From Ctena decussata (Eukaryota; Mollusca; Bivalvia; Lucinida; Lucinidae), in assembly GCA_963989385.1 (NCBI GenBank), contig OZ022515.1, positions 13,300,803 to 13,364,802 on the forward strand: a stretch of 64,000 nt of DNA, in the 5' to 3' direction. The translations under genes were made by a program, and so were the position numbers. This document shows, one piece after another, positions 18,019-27,200 of this stretch. A model generated the notes under the pieces. The model saw nothing but the letters and a program-made list of their open reading frames with translations, was not told the origin of the DNA and made no database searches. Numbering within the stretch: the first letter of the stretch is position 1; each line of letters opens with the position of its first letter.

Positions 18019-20511
18019 TTACTGAATGGAACTTTTCTTCTTACTGTCTGAATTCTGTTCTGTGTCTGAAGAAGATTGACAACTGGATTGAGAGCTTGTC
18101 TGTAGTTTTTCTGCGAAATCTTTTAATGCTGAAGCAATAAGTTGTTCAATCCTAGCTTCAGATGGGGATTGCACAGCATTGACTGAAGCTTCACTTTCTT
18201 TTTTTGCCTTCTTTCCATCAACAGCTTGAGAAATATATTGATGGTGTTTTACCAAATTTAATGCCTCTTCCATGGTTTTAGGATGTTCGAAACAAGCGTG
18301 TTTAGCTGCATCCCTGTCAATACAACACTGGCAAAATCTAGCAATGGCTTCTTGTTTCAAGTGCTCTTCTGGCAAATCTACAAACGCTGGAGTTGCGAGA
18401 GTCATTACACGGTCCGCCCAGTCTTCTAATGATTCATCCTGCTTCTGGGAAGCTTGACGAAATCTTGCCTTCGAGGTTTCTGTCAACTCCTTTACACCAA
18501 ACCTAGCCTCTAACTTCTTCATTATTTTTCGAAAAGAATATTTTTCCATATCAGATGTTGTTATTGTGAAAAAATCAAGGGCTTTTCCTTCCAGACTCCA
18601 CATCAAATAATCTTTGCTTTCTGCCTCTGACCATTTCATCACTTTTCTGTAACTATCAAACTTCTTTTTAAAGGATAGCCAATTTGACTTTCCATCAAAA
18701 CGCAAAGCTTTAGGGTGTTTTCGGGGATCTCCATGCTTTGAAGAATATCTGTCCACCGAAGAATCTCTATCTGATTCTGAATATGATAAGTGATGATGTT
18801 TTCTTGATCTTCTTTTTGTTTTCTGTGACCTTGATCTTCCTTTTGATTTACGTGACCTTGACCTTGAAGGAGATCTTGATTGTGATTCTGAACTAGATGA
18901 TGCATGACGTTTATGTTTATGTATCTTTGATTTAGCACGCCTTGTCTTAACTCTCCTTTTATGGGAAGATCTAGAATGTGACCTTGATGATGACCTTGAC
19001 GTTGACCTTGAACTAGATGACGATCGACGTTTATGTTTGTACACCATCCTTGATCTATCATGTTTTGTTTTTAATTTAACCCTTCTCTTATAAGATTTGG
19101 AATGTGAACTTGATGACCTTGAGGCTGACCTTGACGATGATCTAGAAGTTGATCTCGAACTTGATCTGGAGTGTTTGTGTATCTTTTTCTGCGACTTATT
19201 TTTCTTAGAGCCATGTTTTCTTGAACTTCGTCTCACTGACTTTGACCTTGAAGTTGACCTTGAAGAATCGTGCTTCTTTTTCTTTTTAACTTTTGTGTCA
19301 GATTTTCTCGAGTGGCGTTCAACTGACCTTGACCTTGAAGAATAATGTTTCTTTTTCATATTCTTATTGTCAGAATTTCTTAAACGACGCTCAACTGACT
19401 TTGACCTTGAAGATGACCGTGAGGAACTTCTTTCCCTTTTCTTCACAACTTTAGAGTCTGATTTCCTTGAATGGTAATGAGCTGACTTTGAACTTGAAAA
19501 TGACCTTGATCTACTTCTGTCATTTTTCTTCTTAACTTCAGAGTCTGTTTTCTTTGAGGAGCTCTTATCCTTTTTCTTGACATTGCTGGAATCTGATTTT
19601 TTAGAACGACTCTGTTTTGACCTTGACCTTGAAGTGGATCGTGACCCCGAAGCTGACCTTGATCTTGACCTCGATGGTCTTTTCTTTGATCCTCTGCACT
19701 TTGATTTTGACCGTTTTGACTGTGACCTTGACCTCGACACTGACCCTGAGTTTGACCTTGACACTGACAGTGACCCAGAGTGTGACCTTGACCTTTTACT
19801 GTGACGCCTATGCGTCCTTATATGTTTAGGGGAGTGTTTTCTTGAATGTCTCTGACTAGACGGTGACCTTGACCCTGAGGAAGATCTGTTTTCCCTTGGA
19901 GATCTGGATCTACAAGACCCATCATCTCCCTCTGATCCTTTTGACGTGGATGTCTTCCTTTCAGTAGGTTTCATATCCTCTTTATCACCTTGAGATACTG
20001 CCCTGGAATCAGTTCTACAAGAACGTGATTGTTCTGGCTCATGGATACTCGAAGCTGCTGCTAACATAGCGGATGCTTCCTGATCTGTCAGCTTTGATGT
20101 CAACATGGAGACACTCTCTCGAACTGGTGACATTGACTCTTTCCTTGGCTCAAATGCTGATGGCAATGTCAGTGGATGCCAAACTTTCGACTCTGGTTCT
20201 TGTGGTGACCTTGACCTTCTTGATGCTGTCTGATGGGCAAAGCTCACCAAGGGGTCCCATGAATTTGTCTTAGGTACTGATGGGAGACAGCTTAGATCAA
20301 TATCGAATGGATCGTCTAGCTGAGGCACCGAAAAGTCTATCATCTCTAGGACTTCATCTGACAAGTGACGCCGAAGAGCCAAATTCAGAGCTTCTCTCTT
20401 TATAACTCTATAAACGTCTCTGAACTGAATAAGAAGCTGAGCAACTTTTTCACCAACTCCTGGAATCTGTTTCAGTTCCTCTGTAATTGCCGTGTTGACG
20501 TTTATTGACAT
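18019..20511 (-). CDS. Gag-like protein with helix-hairpin-helix, SR-rich and capsid regions (830 residues)
   Basis: Residues about 4-32 (NVNTAITEELKQIPGVGEK...) match the ComEA-type helix-hairpin-helix DNA-binding pattern: NxNTA...L..IPGVG...A..I...R. Residues about 190-610 are dominated by Ser-Arg and Ser-Lys dipeptides, like nuclear SR splicing proteins. Residues about 620-775 look like a retrotransposon capsid: ALRFDGKSNWLSFKKKFDSY, LMWSLEGKALDFF, LEARFG, ARFRQASQKQDESLEDWADR. Directly after the stop, in another frame, the sequence encodes KKFGHMKKDC, the second half of a zinc knuckle, so the ORF end is probably a frameshifted nucleocapsid. The overlapping plus-strand frames (Asp/Leu/Thr rich) are mirror images of the SR codons. 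Confidence 0.8.
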   Translation of the reverse strand: MSINVNTAITEELKQIPGVGEKVAQLLIQFRDVYRVIKREALNLALRRHLSDEVLEMIDFSVPQLDDPFDIDLSCLPSVPKTNSWDPLVSFAHQTASRRSRSPQEPESKVWHPLTLPSAFEPRKESMSPVRESVSMLTSKLTDQEASAMLAAASSIHEPEQSRSCRTDSRAVSQGDKEDMKPTERKTSTSKGSEGDDGSCRSRSPRENRSSSGSRSPSSQRHSRKHSPKHIRTHRRHSKRSRSHSGSLSVSRSNSGSVSRSRSQSKRSKSKCRGSKKRPSRSRSRSASGSRSTSRSRSKQSRSKKSDSSNVKKKDKSSSKKTDSEVKKKNDRSRSRSFSSSKSAHYHSRKSDSKVVKKRERSSSRSSSRSKSVERRLRNSDNKNMKKKHYSSRSRSVERHSRKSDTKVKKKKKHDSSRSTSRSKSVRRSSRKHGSKKNKSQKKIHKHSRSSSRSTSRSSSRSASRSSSSHSKSYKRRVKLKTKHDRSRMVYKHKRRSSSSSRSTSRSSSRSHSRSSHKRRVKTRRAKSKIHKHKRHASSSSESQSRSPSRSRSRKSKGRSRSQKTKRRSRKHHHLSYSESDRDSSVDRYSSKHGDPRKHPKALRFDGKSNWLSFKKKFDSYRKVMKWSEAESKDYLMWSLEGKALDFFTITTSDMEKYSFRKIMKKLEARFGVKELTETSKARFRQASQKQDESLEDWADRVMTLATPAFVDLPEEHLKQEAIARFCQCCIDRDAAKHACFEHPKTMEEALNLVKHHQYISQAVDGKKAKKESEASVNAVQSPSEARIEQLIASALKDFAEKLQTSSQSSCQSSSDTEQNSDSKKKSSIQ

Positions 20512-20579
20512 GGTGACGGACGTACAGGGATAATACTGACTTTATTGCTATTAGGATTGTGGTGGGGTAATGATAACGT

Positions 20580-20870
20580 GTCTTATTTGAACAATCCCGT
20601 GTGTCTATAAGACTCCACAAACAATACACTTTTAATCAAATAAATCACCTGTGTGTCTACAAGACTCCACAAGAAATCTTATTTGACTAATATTGTTTGT
20701 CTACAAGACTCCACAAAAAATGACTTTGGGAATAACAAATTACTCATGTGTCTACAAGACCCCATAAGAAATCTTATTTGCACAATCTTGTGTGTCTATA
20801 AGACTCCACAAGAAGTAAATTTCCCTGCATTATACCCTGTAAAACTGACACTCTATTAACCTTACGCCTG
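20580..20870 (-). repeat. Tandem array (~50 bp x 5-6) in the leader of element B
   Basis: The word TGTGTCTACAAGACTCCACA recurs at about 20599, 20651, 20697, 20747 and 20790, between the primer-binding site and the gag start. Leader arrays could be packaging or regulatory sites, but that is speculation. Confidence 0.7.
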
Positions 20871-21065
20871 CTTTCTAATTTCGACCAAAACTGGATAAAT
20901 TTAGAATTTATAGGTCGAGACTTTCAAGGGCACTGTTTGTATAGCGTAGAAGCATGCAATGTTGTCAATTTGTTATTCTAGAACTGGCAACCTATTCCCT
21001 CCTTTGTGTTCGAAAAAGCACAGGACGAATGTCAATAGGCGAAAATAACAAATTACTGCTTCTGC

Positions 21066-21086
21066 CAAGTTTACCTCGTCGCCATT
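21066..21086 (-). promoter_or_regulatory. Primer-binding site of element B
   Basis: On the minus strand the 5' LTR ends ...ACACAAT and is followed by AATGGCGACGAGGTAAAC. TGGCGACGAGG right after the LTR is a common primer site of gypsy-like elements. I do not name the tRNA. Confidence 0.65.
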
Positions 21087-21333
21087 ATTGTGTTTTTACC
21101 CCTTTATAACTATACAATTCCCTTGTAGCTTAGAAGCAAGCAAGAGGGATGGAAATTGAGACCGCTGTCTGTCACCGCTTTGGATTTGTACAAGGCGCTC
21201 AACTGTAATTCACCTAACTGCGCATGTCTGGCGGAAGTAGATAAATATCGCCCCTTGATTTGCTTCTAGTGCTACTAATCCCCGGTACTTACATCCGGAC
21301 CCGGGAATCGGGCCAAGACGATGCGTCACTACA
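21087..21333 (-). repeat. 5' LTR of element B (sense is minus strand)
   Basis: It is the partner of 15998-16245, about 247 bp, flanked by CTAAT at 21334-21338. Confidence 0.85.
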
Positions 21334-21416
21334 CTAATTTGTCGTTAGGACTTTAATGATAGATTAGCGGTTAATTTGTCATTAGTTTAATGATGGTTTG
21401 ATACAACCGGGTCCAG

Positions 21417-21780
21417 ATTCACGAATTAACACTCTTTCTATCATTCATAGCGGTTTTAGACTAGTTACAGCTATATATATATATAGTCGGCTGGTAGATG
21501 CATACATGTATATGTATACACTTTGCCACCATCGTTTTCAGTTCCCACCAAGATTTGGCCCGGATCACCTGACAAGACTCCTTTGTATAGCTAGGTTTTT
21601 TTTTTCTTATTTGGTACTGTTTATAGTTATGTTATGAATATGTTCGCTTGCTGTCATTATTATGCTTATTTATATCTGTTAATGTATGATGTAGGGGGCG
21701 GGCCGTAACTAATGTTGTGAGAACTTGTGGCCCAACCCCATTGCTTGTCACTTATAGCAATAAAATATGCTTAAACTGAG
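21417..21780 (+). mobile_element. Continuation and 3' remnant of the 2A-bearing non-LTR retrotransposon
   Basis: Beyond the CAG flank the frame of 2283-2541 resumes as DSRINTLSIIHS, which resembles the start of an endonuclease domain (..LSIIHLN..), and then loses similarity. No reverse transcriptase follows. A possible 3' end is AATAAAATATGC at about 21760. The element therefore appears internally deleted. Confidence 0.45.
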
Positions 21781-21964
21781 AACTTGTCAAATATTGAAAA
21801 CGGAAACTTATTTTTGAAAGTCCAAAATTTCTTATATATTCCAAAAGGTTCGTAACAAGACGTCAGACATAGTCGTCGCCTAGTCGGGTGTATGCGCATT
21901 GTGGTTTTCGTTGAGTATATACATAGTCACCTTTCATTTAACCGTTTACCAGCAGGGATTCTGT

Positions 21965-21968
21965 CCGT

Positions 21969-22015
<47 letters not shown>
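21965..22015. repeat. CT dinucleotide microsatellite
   Basis: About 22 CT repeats. No gene is seen in 21780-23000. Confidence 0.9.
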
Positions 22016-22016
<1 letters not shown>

Positions 22017-22329
22017 GTTGTTTACTAGCTTGTAATACAGTTTGATATTCTTTGTGTCTACTAGTATAACGCATATTGAATTTTTCACATTGTTTCAGGA
22101 GATGGCTTATATATAAGCACTTTGCTTACTGTCAGTGCCAATTTATATTGTGTTTATATATATATTTGTGTATATTCTTGCGAATAAAATATTGTTTAAA
22201 CCAACGTGTCTCGGGCACAGCGTATGAAAGGCAAAGCGTAACCCCTGTCATCTTGCCGGATTCGAAAAAAAACAAAAAAAACAACAACCTTTTACTGCTC
22301 GGTTCACAGAAATAGTTTTTCAGCCGCCT

Positions 22330-22410
22330 GCTTGCTGAAGGGCGATTTGAACCCGTGACCGTCTGTGATATACCCGAGAGTCAATAGACACTTGACTACG
22401 CATCTCATAA
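22330..22410 (-). mobile_element. tRNA-like SINE head (degraded)
   Basis: On the minus strand a B box GGTTCAAATCGCCC and an A-box-like TGCGTAGTCAAGTG are visible. Flanks are unclear. Confidence 0.35.
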
Positions 22411-23007
22411 ATATATTTCAATTTTTATTATGTTTTATTATTTTACTTCGGTTAAACCTAAAGCGCAACGAATATATAAACGCATTCTCGAAGGCCTGTA
22501 TGTTTTTTGTGGCTTACGTTGTTAAGGATGAGTTACCGCAAACAGTCTAAGTATTGGGACAGAGATAGGTGTAATCAGGGTTTACACTGTTTGCCATTTC
22601 AATTGCATCTTTTGTAAGTATTTCTGCATTGTAATACAAAACTGTTCCATTTTAGGAGAAATACGCTAATTGTTTCCCTTAATTTGAAAGGGCTTTGTAC
22701 ATGTGCGCCAAGGAAGCAACAGGAAGTACGAAAGTTGTTGCTCTTTTTAAAAATGGCGGGAAATATAGAGGTTAAATCTTAACATTTGTTTTTCGATTGT
22801 GGTGAGAGATAGTGTCTTTTGATATCAAGTTTATCAGGCGAGATCAGAAACAGGGTAGGAATGGCGAGGCTTGCTGAAACTTGCTGACGTTGCGAATGTG
22901 TTGTGGTGTATTTTGTTACAATTTTTTTTTTGTTATTTTTATTTTTGCTTGCCTTCGAAATGGGATCAATGTTAAGAATTTGTTCTTTTTCTTCAGGCCT
23001 AAACTCC

Positions 23008-23206
23008 ATTTATCATATGACGTCGCATCTGAGAGTGTAATAAAGCCATGCATTAAAAACGATAATCCACTCGTGGATTAAATATGCAAATTACATCGAA
23101 ACGTTATGCGTTGACGTCCATAAAACGTTGCTTTGTCTAATGGCAAAATCGTGATGTTTTAGTGCAAAATTTGCTTATAAAACGCGATGTTAGAGTCATA
23201 TGATAA
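23008..23206. mobile_element. MITE family M4, copy 1 (TIR TTATCATATGAC)
   Basis: It is about 198 bp, bounded by TTATCATATGACG and GAGTCATATGATAA. Related copies are at 29030-29215 and 38584-38782. The body (AAAACGTCACGATTT, CATTAAAAACGATAATCCAC) is shared. Confidence 0.75.
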
Positions 23207-23519
23207 ACAGAATCCTGCATCTCCTCCTAGGCGAGTAAACTTTGTCCAGTTAATAAATACAAATATGACACTTCCTAAAAGGGAACACAGAAAATAAATG
23301 GCAGAGTTTTTCCACCTTAAAGTTTACCTATCCACATTTTCTCCAGAACCAAAACGCCTGTGACCTTGAAACTTGGTATTTACGAGGATTGGGACCTCAG
23401 GCCCAATCCAGAGTGTATATTAGTAATTGCATTATTCGCAGTATCTAATAAGGTAAATAATGCACCTCTTAGTAAATTAATATTGGAGAAATATATTTAA
23501 TTAATTTCTTTAATAAGTA

Positions 23520-23950
23520 AAGGTAAGGGGAACAACTCTCAAAACAAGAACAGGATGTAATATTACTGAAGGGAAGTAAATCTTTTCAAAGGCAAGCAAT
23601 GCATTGCCCCCATTTTCCAAATATTTACTGCCTTTGCCAACTTTGTTCAAGGGAAGATAATCATTTGCAGAGAACACAAGTAAAATTTGTATATGTAAAT
23701 AAAGGGAAGTAAATCTTTTCCAAAGTCAGGCAATATATTGCCTACCTTCTGCAAATTATTTTCTGCTTTTACCTAATTTGTTCAAGGGAAATTAGGCATT
23801 TCCATCTACAAAGAACACACTGGATGTGCATGTAAATAAAAGGAGTGGACGGGGAGAAGAGGATGTAAACCTATTTCAGAAACATGTAATAGATTGCCTC
23901 CCTTTTGCAAAACATTTACTGTTTTTACCTACATTGTTAAAGGGTAGAAA
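23520..23950. repeat. Diverged tandem array, ~140-bp units
   Basis: Three to four units share GGGAAGTAAATCTTTTC, GGCAAT..ATTGCC, TTTACTGC.TTTACC and TTGTTCAAGGGAA. Confidence 0.55.
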
Positions 23951-24119
23951 TCCAGCAAAAATCCTTTCCATTTTGGTGATAAGTAATTAAAGAAGAAACA
24001 TTTCATGCTGAAAATATTGATTATTGATTTAAAAGCAATAATTCATATTCTGCTGTTACGTGAAGCTTTTGTCGTCATCCATGCATAGAGTGTCATTTTT
24101 CAGAAACCATGGACACTCC

Positions 24120-24257
24120 CTAGTTTGCAGTGATCAGTTGGACGTCATCCGATGTTGAAGCCTGAGCGGAGGGCGTCAGCTGACGTTGTTCCATTCCTCT
24201 CAGCCCATCATTGCTGAGCACTGGTATCTTGAAGCAAGCAATGGGGAAACGGAAAAC
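24120..24257 (-). CDS. Gene B last coding exon
   Basis: The acceptor is CATTTTCAG. It encodes VFRFPIACFKIPVLSNDGL and a Ser/Thr-rich tail, stop TAG at 24120. CFKIP is identical in the paralog exon at 58174-58326. The preceding exon ends in phase 0, which fits. Confidence 0.7.
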   Translation of the reverse strand, partial: VFRFPIACFKIPVLSNDGLRGMEQRQLTPSAQASTSDDVQLITAN

Positions 24258-27200
24258 CTGAAAATGCAAACTGAAAATGTCACCCATTTATGCCCAGTGG
24301 ACTGCTCTATCCTTATTAAATAGATGAGTTCATTTGTCAGATAAGGGGTGTTTGGTTGAGTTTATCATTTTTCTTTGCTTTACAGAGAATTGCCCGTTTT
24401 TCTTACGCAAACAGTTCAGAATGGCGTCTGATCCGGGTCTGCACTGTTTTTTTTTCTCAATGTCCCCTTTGGAGACACTAATCACACATTGTCTAAAGTG
24501 AATGAATTCATCAGAGTGTGTATCATTCATGTTTAAACGCCATATTTGCAGCAAATGTGCCGAACTTTCGTGGCTTCATATTTACTAGGAGACTATTCTT
24601 ATAATGAAGGAATTTGCTTCAGTTCTTTCGCTTGTTTGACTATGATGTCAAATTGTATGCAAGGAGTCCGGGTAGCTCAGAGTGTTAAAAACTGTTAAGT
24701 GAGCGATCTGTGTAAACGATTTGAAACATTTTATTGTGTTGATATTACCGAAATATTGTTAAAAAGGACGTAAAATCGCAAGTCATCCAATCATCCATCA
24801 TTTATATAAGAAACATGTTGAAGAGTGTTTTAACGCATTTCTTACAATATTTATCAACCCCCAGGGACGTAATTCGACGCAGTTACATGTAACGCACTAA
24901 CATGATTTTATATTCTTTGAGAGGAGCTCAAGAGATGTTTTATGTTGTCATGTCAGTTGACAGTTTTTTTTGAAATCTTGCCAAATATCAAACATTTCAG
25001 AATGCAAATACGCTGGTGCCCACTGAAATTTGTCAATTTGACAAAATTTTACACGCATTTATTTGTCCCAATTTTTATTTTTCACGCCATTCACTGTGTG
25101 CGTTAAGCACAATTTCTGCAAGTTTCGGCTCATTTACATACCTTGTAGTCAACCCGTATAGTCAGTCGGGCACACAAACTTTTCTGTCGCACGTTGGCAT
25201 TGTAGATTTCCAGGCAATTCAGAAGATTGAGTTGATTGCAGGTGAGATAAGAACAGATCTTCGGTGGATGAATAACTGGAATAAATAAATAAATAATGAA
25301 GAATCAATCAGAAACAGAACAAACAACAACAAGAGATAAATTGGCTCTGACACACTCTCTTAAGTACAATGATTATAAACAAATCAAATCAAATATTTTA
25401 TTACTCTCAGTCCATATAACATGACAACATGGGGCATATGTACAATATGAAATAAATAAATGAGGCCTCGTTCAATGTATGAGATACAATAATGCGATGA
25501 AATGCAACTCTATATAATAGAAACTAATCTACATAATATACTGTGATAATAGCTTTACATAACTCTGTTCGTGCAGATCATACGACACCTGAACATAATA
25601 ACAGAAGAGGAAAAAATAAATAAAGAAAATAAAATAAAAATGGGAATAAATAGGGTATAAAAAATAAGACAGAGAGAATAAAGAATTGGCTAACAATACA
25701 GGTAGCATAATAGCTTTCAAGAAAGTATACCAGGAGGGCGTACTTAAGCCATATATACCGTTATGCTCCGATGATAACGTTACATAATTAAAATCTGAAA
25801 AAGTTCCTTCAAGAGCAGAGAATACATACAGAAGTAGGAACATGGGACAGACTACGTAGTTTCGGCTAATAAAGCCTCGTCAGTGACCCTGGCAATATCT
25901 GGTGTCGAAACCAGAAAAAAAGCATACTGTAATTTTTTAATTTTAATTATGCAGTCGATTCAAAGACTGATAAATTTCAAAAGGATCCAAATAATATAAA
26001 AGACGATGATCTAGAATAATAGTCTAAATCGATCTCTAATTTTAGAATACTCAGAATCTATCCTCTGATCTCAAAGGATGTAAATAAAATATAATCTGCA
26101 CTATGGATGATGTACGGGGAGACGTTTTACGGCCGCCACACGGCACAACACCAGCTGCAGTGAAGTAAAATTAAAATCTGAAAAAGTTCCTTCAAGAGCA
26201 GAGAATACATACAGAAGTAGGAACATGGGCCAGACTACGTAGTTTCGGCTAATAAAGCCTCGTCAGTGACCCTGGCAATATCTGGTGACGAAACCAGAAA
26301 AAAAGCATACTGTAATTTCTTATTTTAATTAGGATAAATCTATCCGTGCAAATCGTACTCCAGTGTTCAGACGATAGTTGTGTAGACTGGATTAAAATGC
26401 CGAGCATTCTGAGACTCTCCGCGAGAAACCCTGCCTCACCTCAACAAAGACCTGTGTAAAAACCGACTATCCCTCCCGTGCATTCCGTCTCCGGACAGGA
26501 TGCACAGTCGAGACAGCCGATCGTACACGCGCGAGACCGACTTTTCTCTCGGAATGGCTAAGAATATCTTTAAACAAGATATATCTTTAAAAAGATAATC
26601 GGCTTAGATTAAATTGAATTGTGTATTATAATATGTATGAGGCAATCGAATGTGCTGATTAGATTGTACGGATGTGCATGTTGATATGCATATTGCACAA
26701 CCCGCAGGTTTGCACTATAATTACTGTGTGAGTCCGTCCGTCCGTCTGTTATCAGTTAGCGAAAACCGTTATCAGTTAGCAAAAACGCTTACAACTCTTG
26801 AACCGCATGGGATATTTTGACATAATTTTGCATACTTATACATGTCAACATTGTCTAACGAATCGCATACATAACAACCTTATTTGATGGATGCGGCTTT
26901 GCTGAGCACAAGTTGAAAATTAACGGCCAACTACTGAAAATGCTCATAACTCTTGAACACCGTGGTAAATATGGTTCAAATTTTGTATGCTTATGTATTT
27001 TAACATAGCCCAGCCATCGACATGCGAAACAGTGACGAGGCTTCACCGAGCCTCAATTTGGCCGGTCGAGCTCTTTTATTGAAAATGCTTTTAACTCTTG
27101 GACCGCTTGGTATATTTGCTTCAAATTTTGTATACTTATGTAATTCAACATTGCCCAGCCACAAAACAGTAACGAGGCTTCACCGAGCATAAATTTGGCC

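Larger units (their letters stand above)
15998..21333 (-). mobile_element. Gag-only LTR retrotransposon (element B)
   Basis: Two direct repeats of about 248 bp (15998-16245 and 21087-21333) bound 5.3 kb. On the minus strand each begins TGTAGTGACGCATCG, typical for gypsy-like LTRs, and ends in AAAACACAAT. CTAAT flanks both sides (15993-15997 and 21334-21338). A primer-binding site follows the 5' LTR and a purine tract precedes the 3' LTR. The only long ORF is an 830-codon Gag-like protein; there is no protease, reverse transcriptase or integrase. The element must borrow its enzymes and is non-autonomous. The LTR copies differ at roughly ten positions, so it is older than the Gmr1-like element. 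Confidence 0.85.
2542..21413. mobile_element. 18.9-kb nested block bounded by terminal inverted repeats (element C)
   Basis: The left end GACCCGGTTGTATCAAAC (2542) is matched in reverse complement at the right end (to 21413). CAG at 2539-2541 and at 21414-21416 looks like a 3-bp target duplication. Removing the block makes the reading frame of the interrupted retrotransposon continuous. Both sub-terminal regions carry scattered copies of CGGTTGTATCAAAC and of TTAATGACG/CATTAA words (2542-2700; 15890-15992; 21339-21413). No transposase was recognised, so C is probably non-autonomous and has grown by later insertions. Superfamily unknown. Confidence 0.65.

Noticed and set aside
18639..19829. 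Overlapping plus and minus frames rich in Asp/Leu, Thr/Leu or Gln/His
   Set aside because: They are out-of-frame or antisense readings of the Ser/Arg repeat codons in the 830-residue Gag-like ORF.
2542..21413. Large self-synthesising transposon (Maverick/Polinton type)
   Set aside because: Size and TIRs fit loosely, but there is no DNA polymerase B, packaging ATPase, or capsid gene, and the integrase present belongs to the nested LTR element. Flank is 3 bp, not 6.
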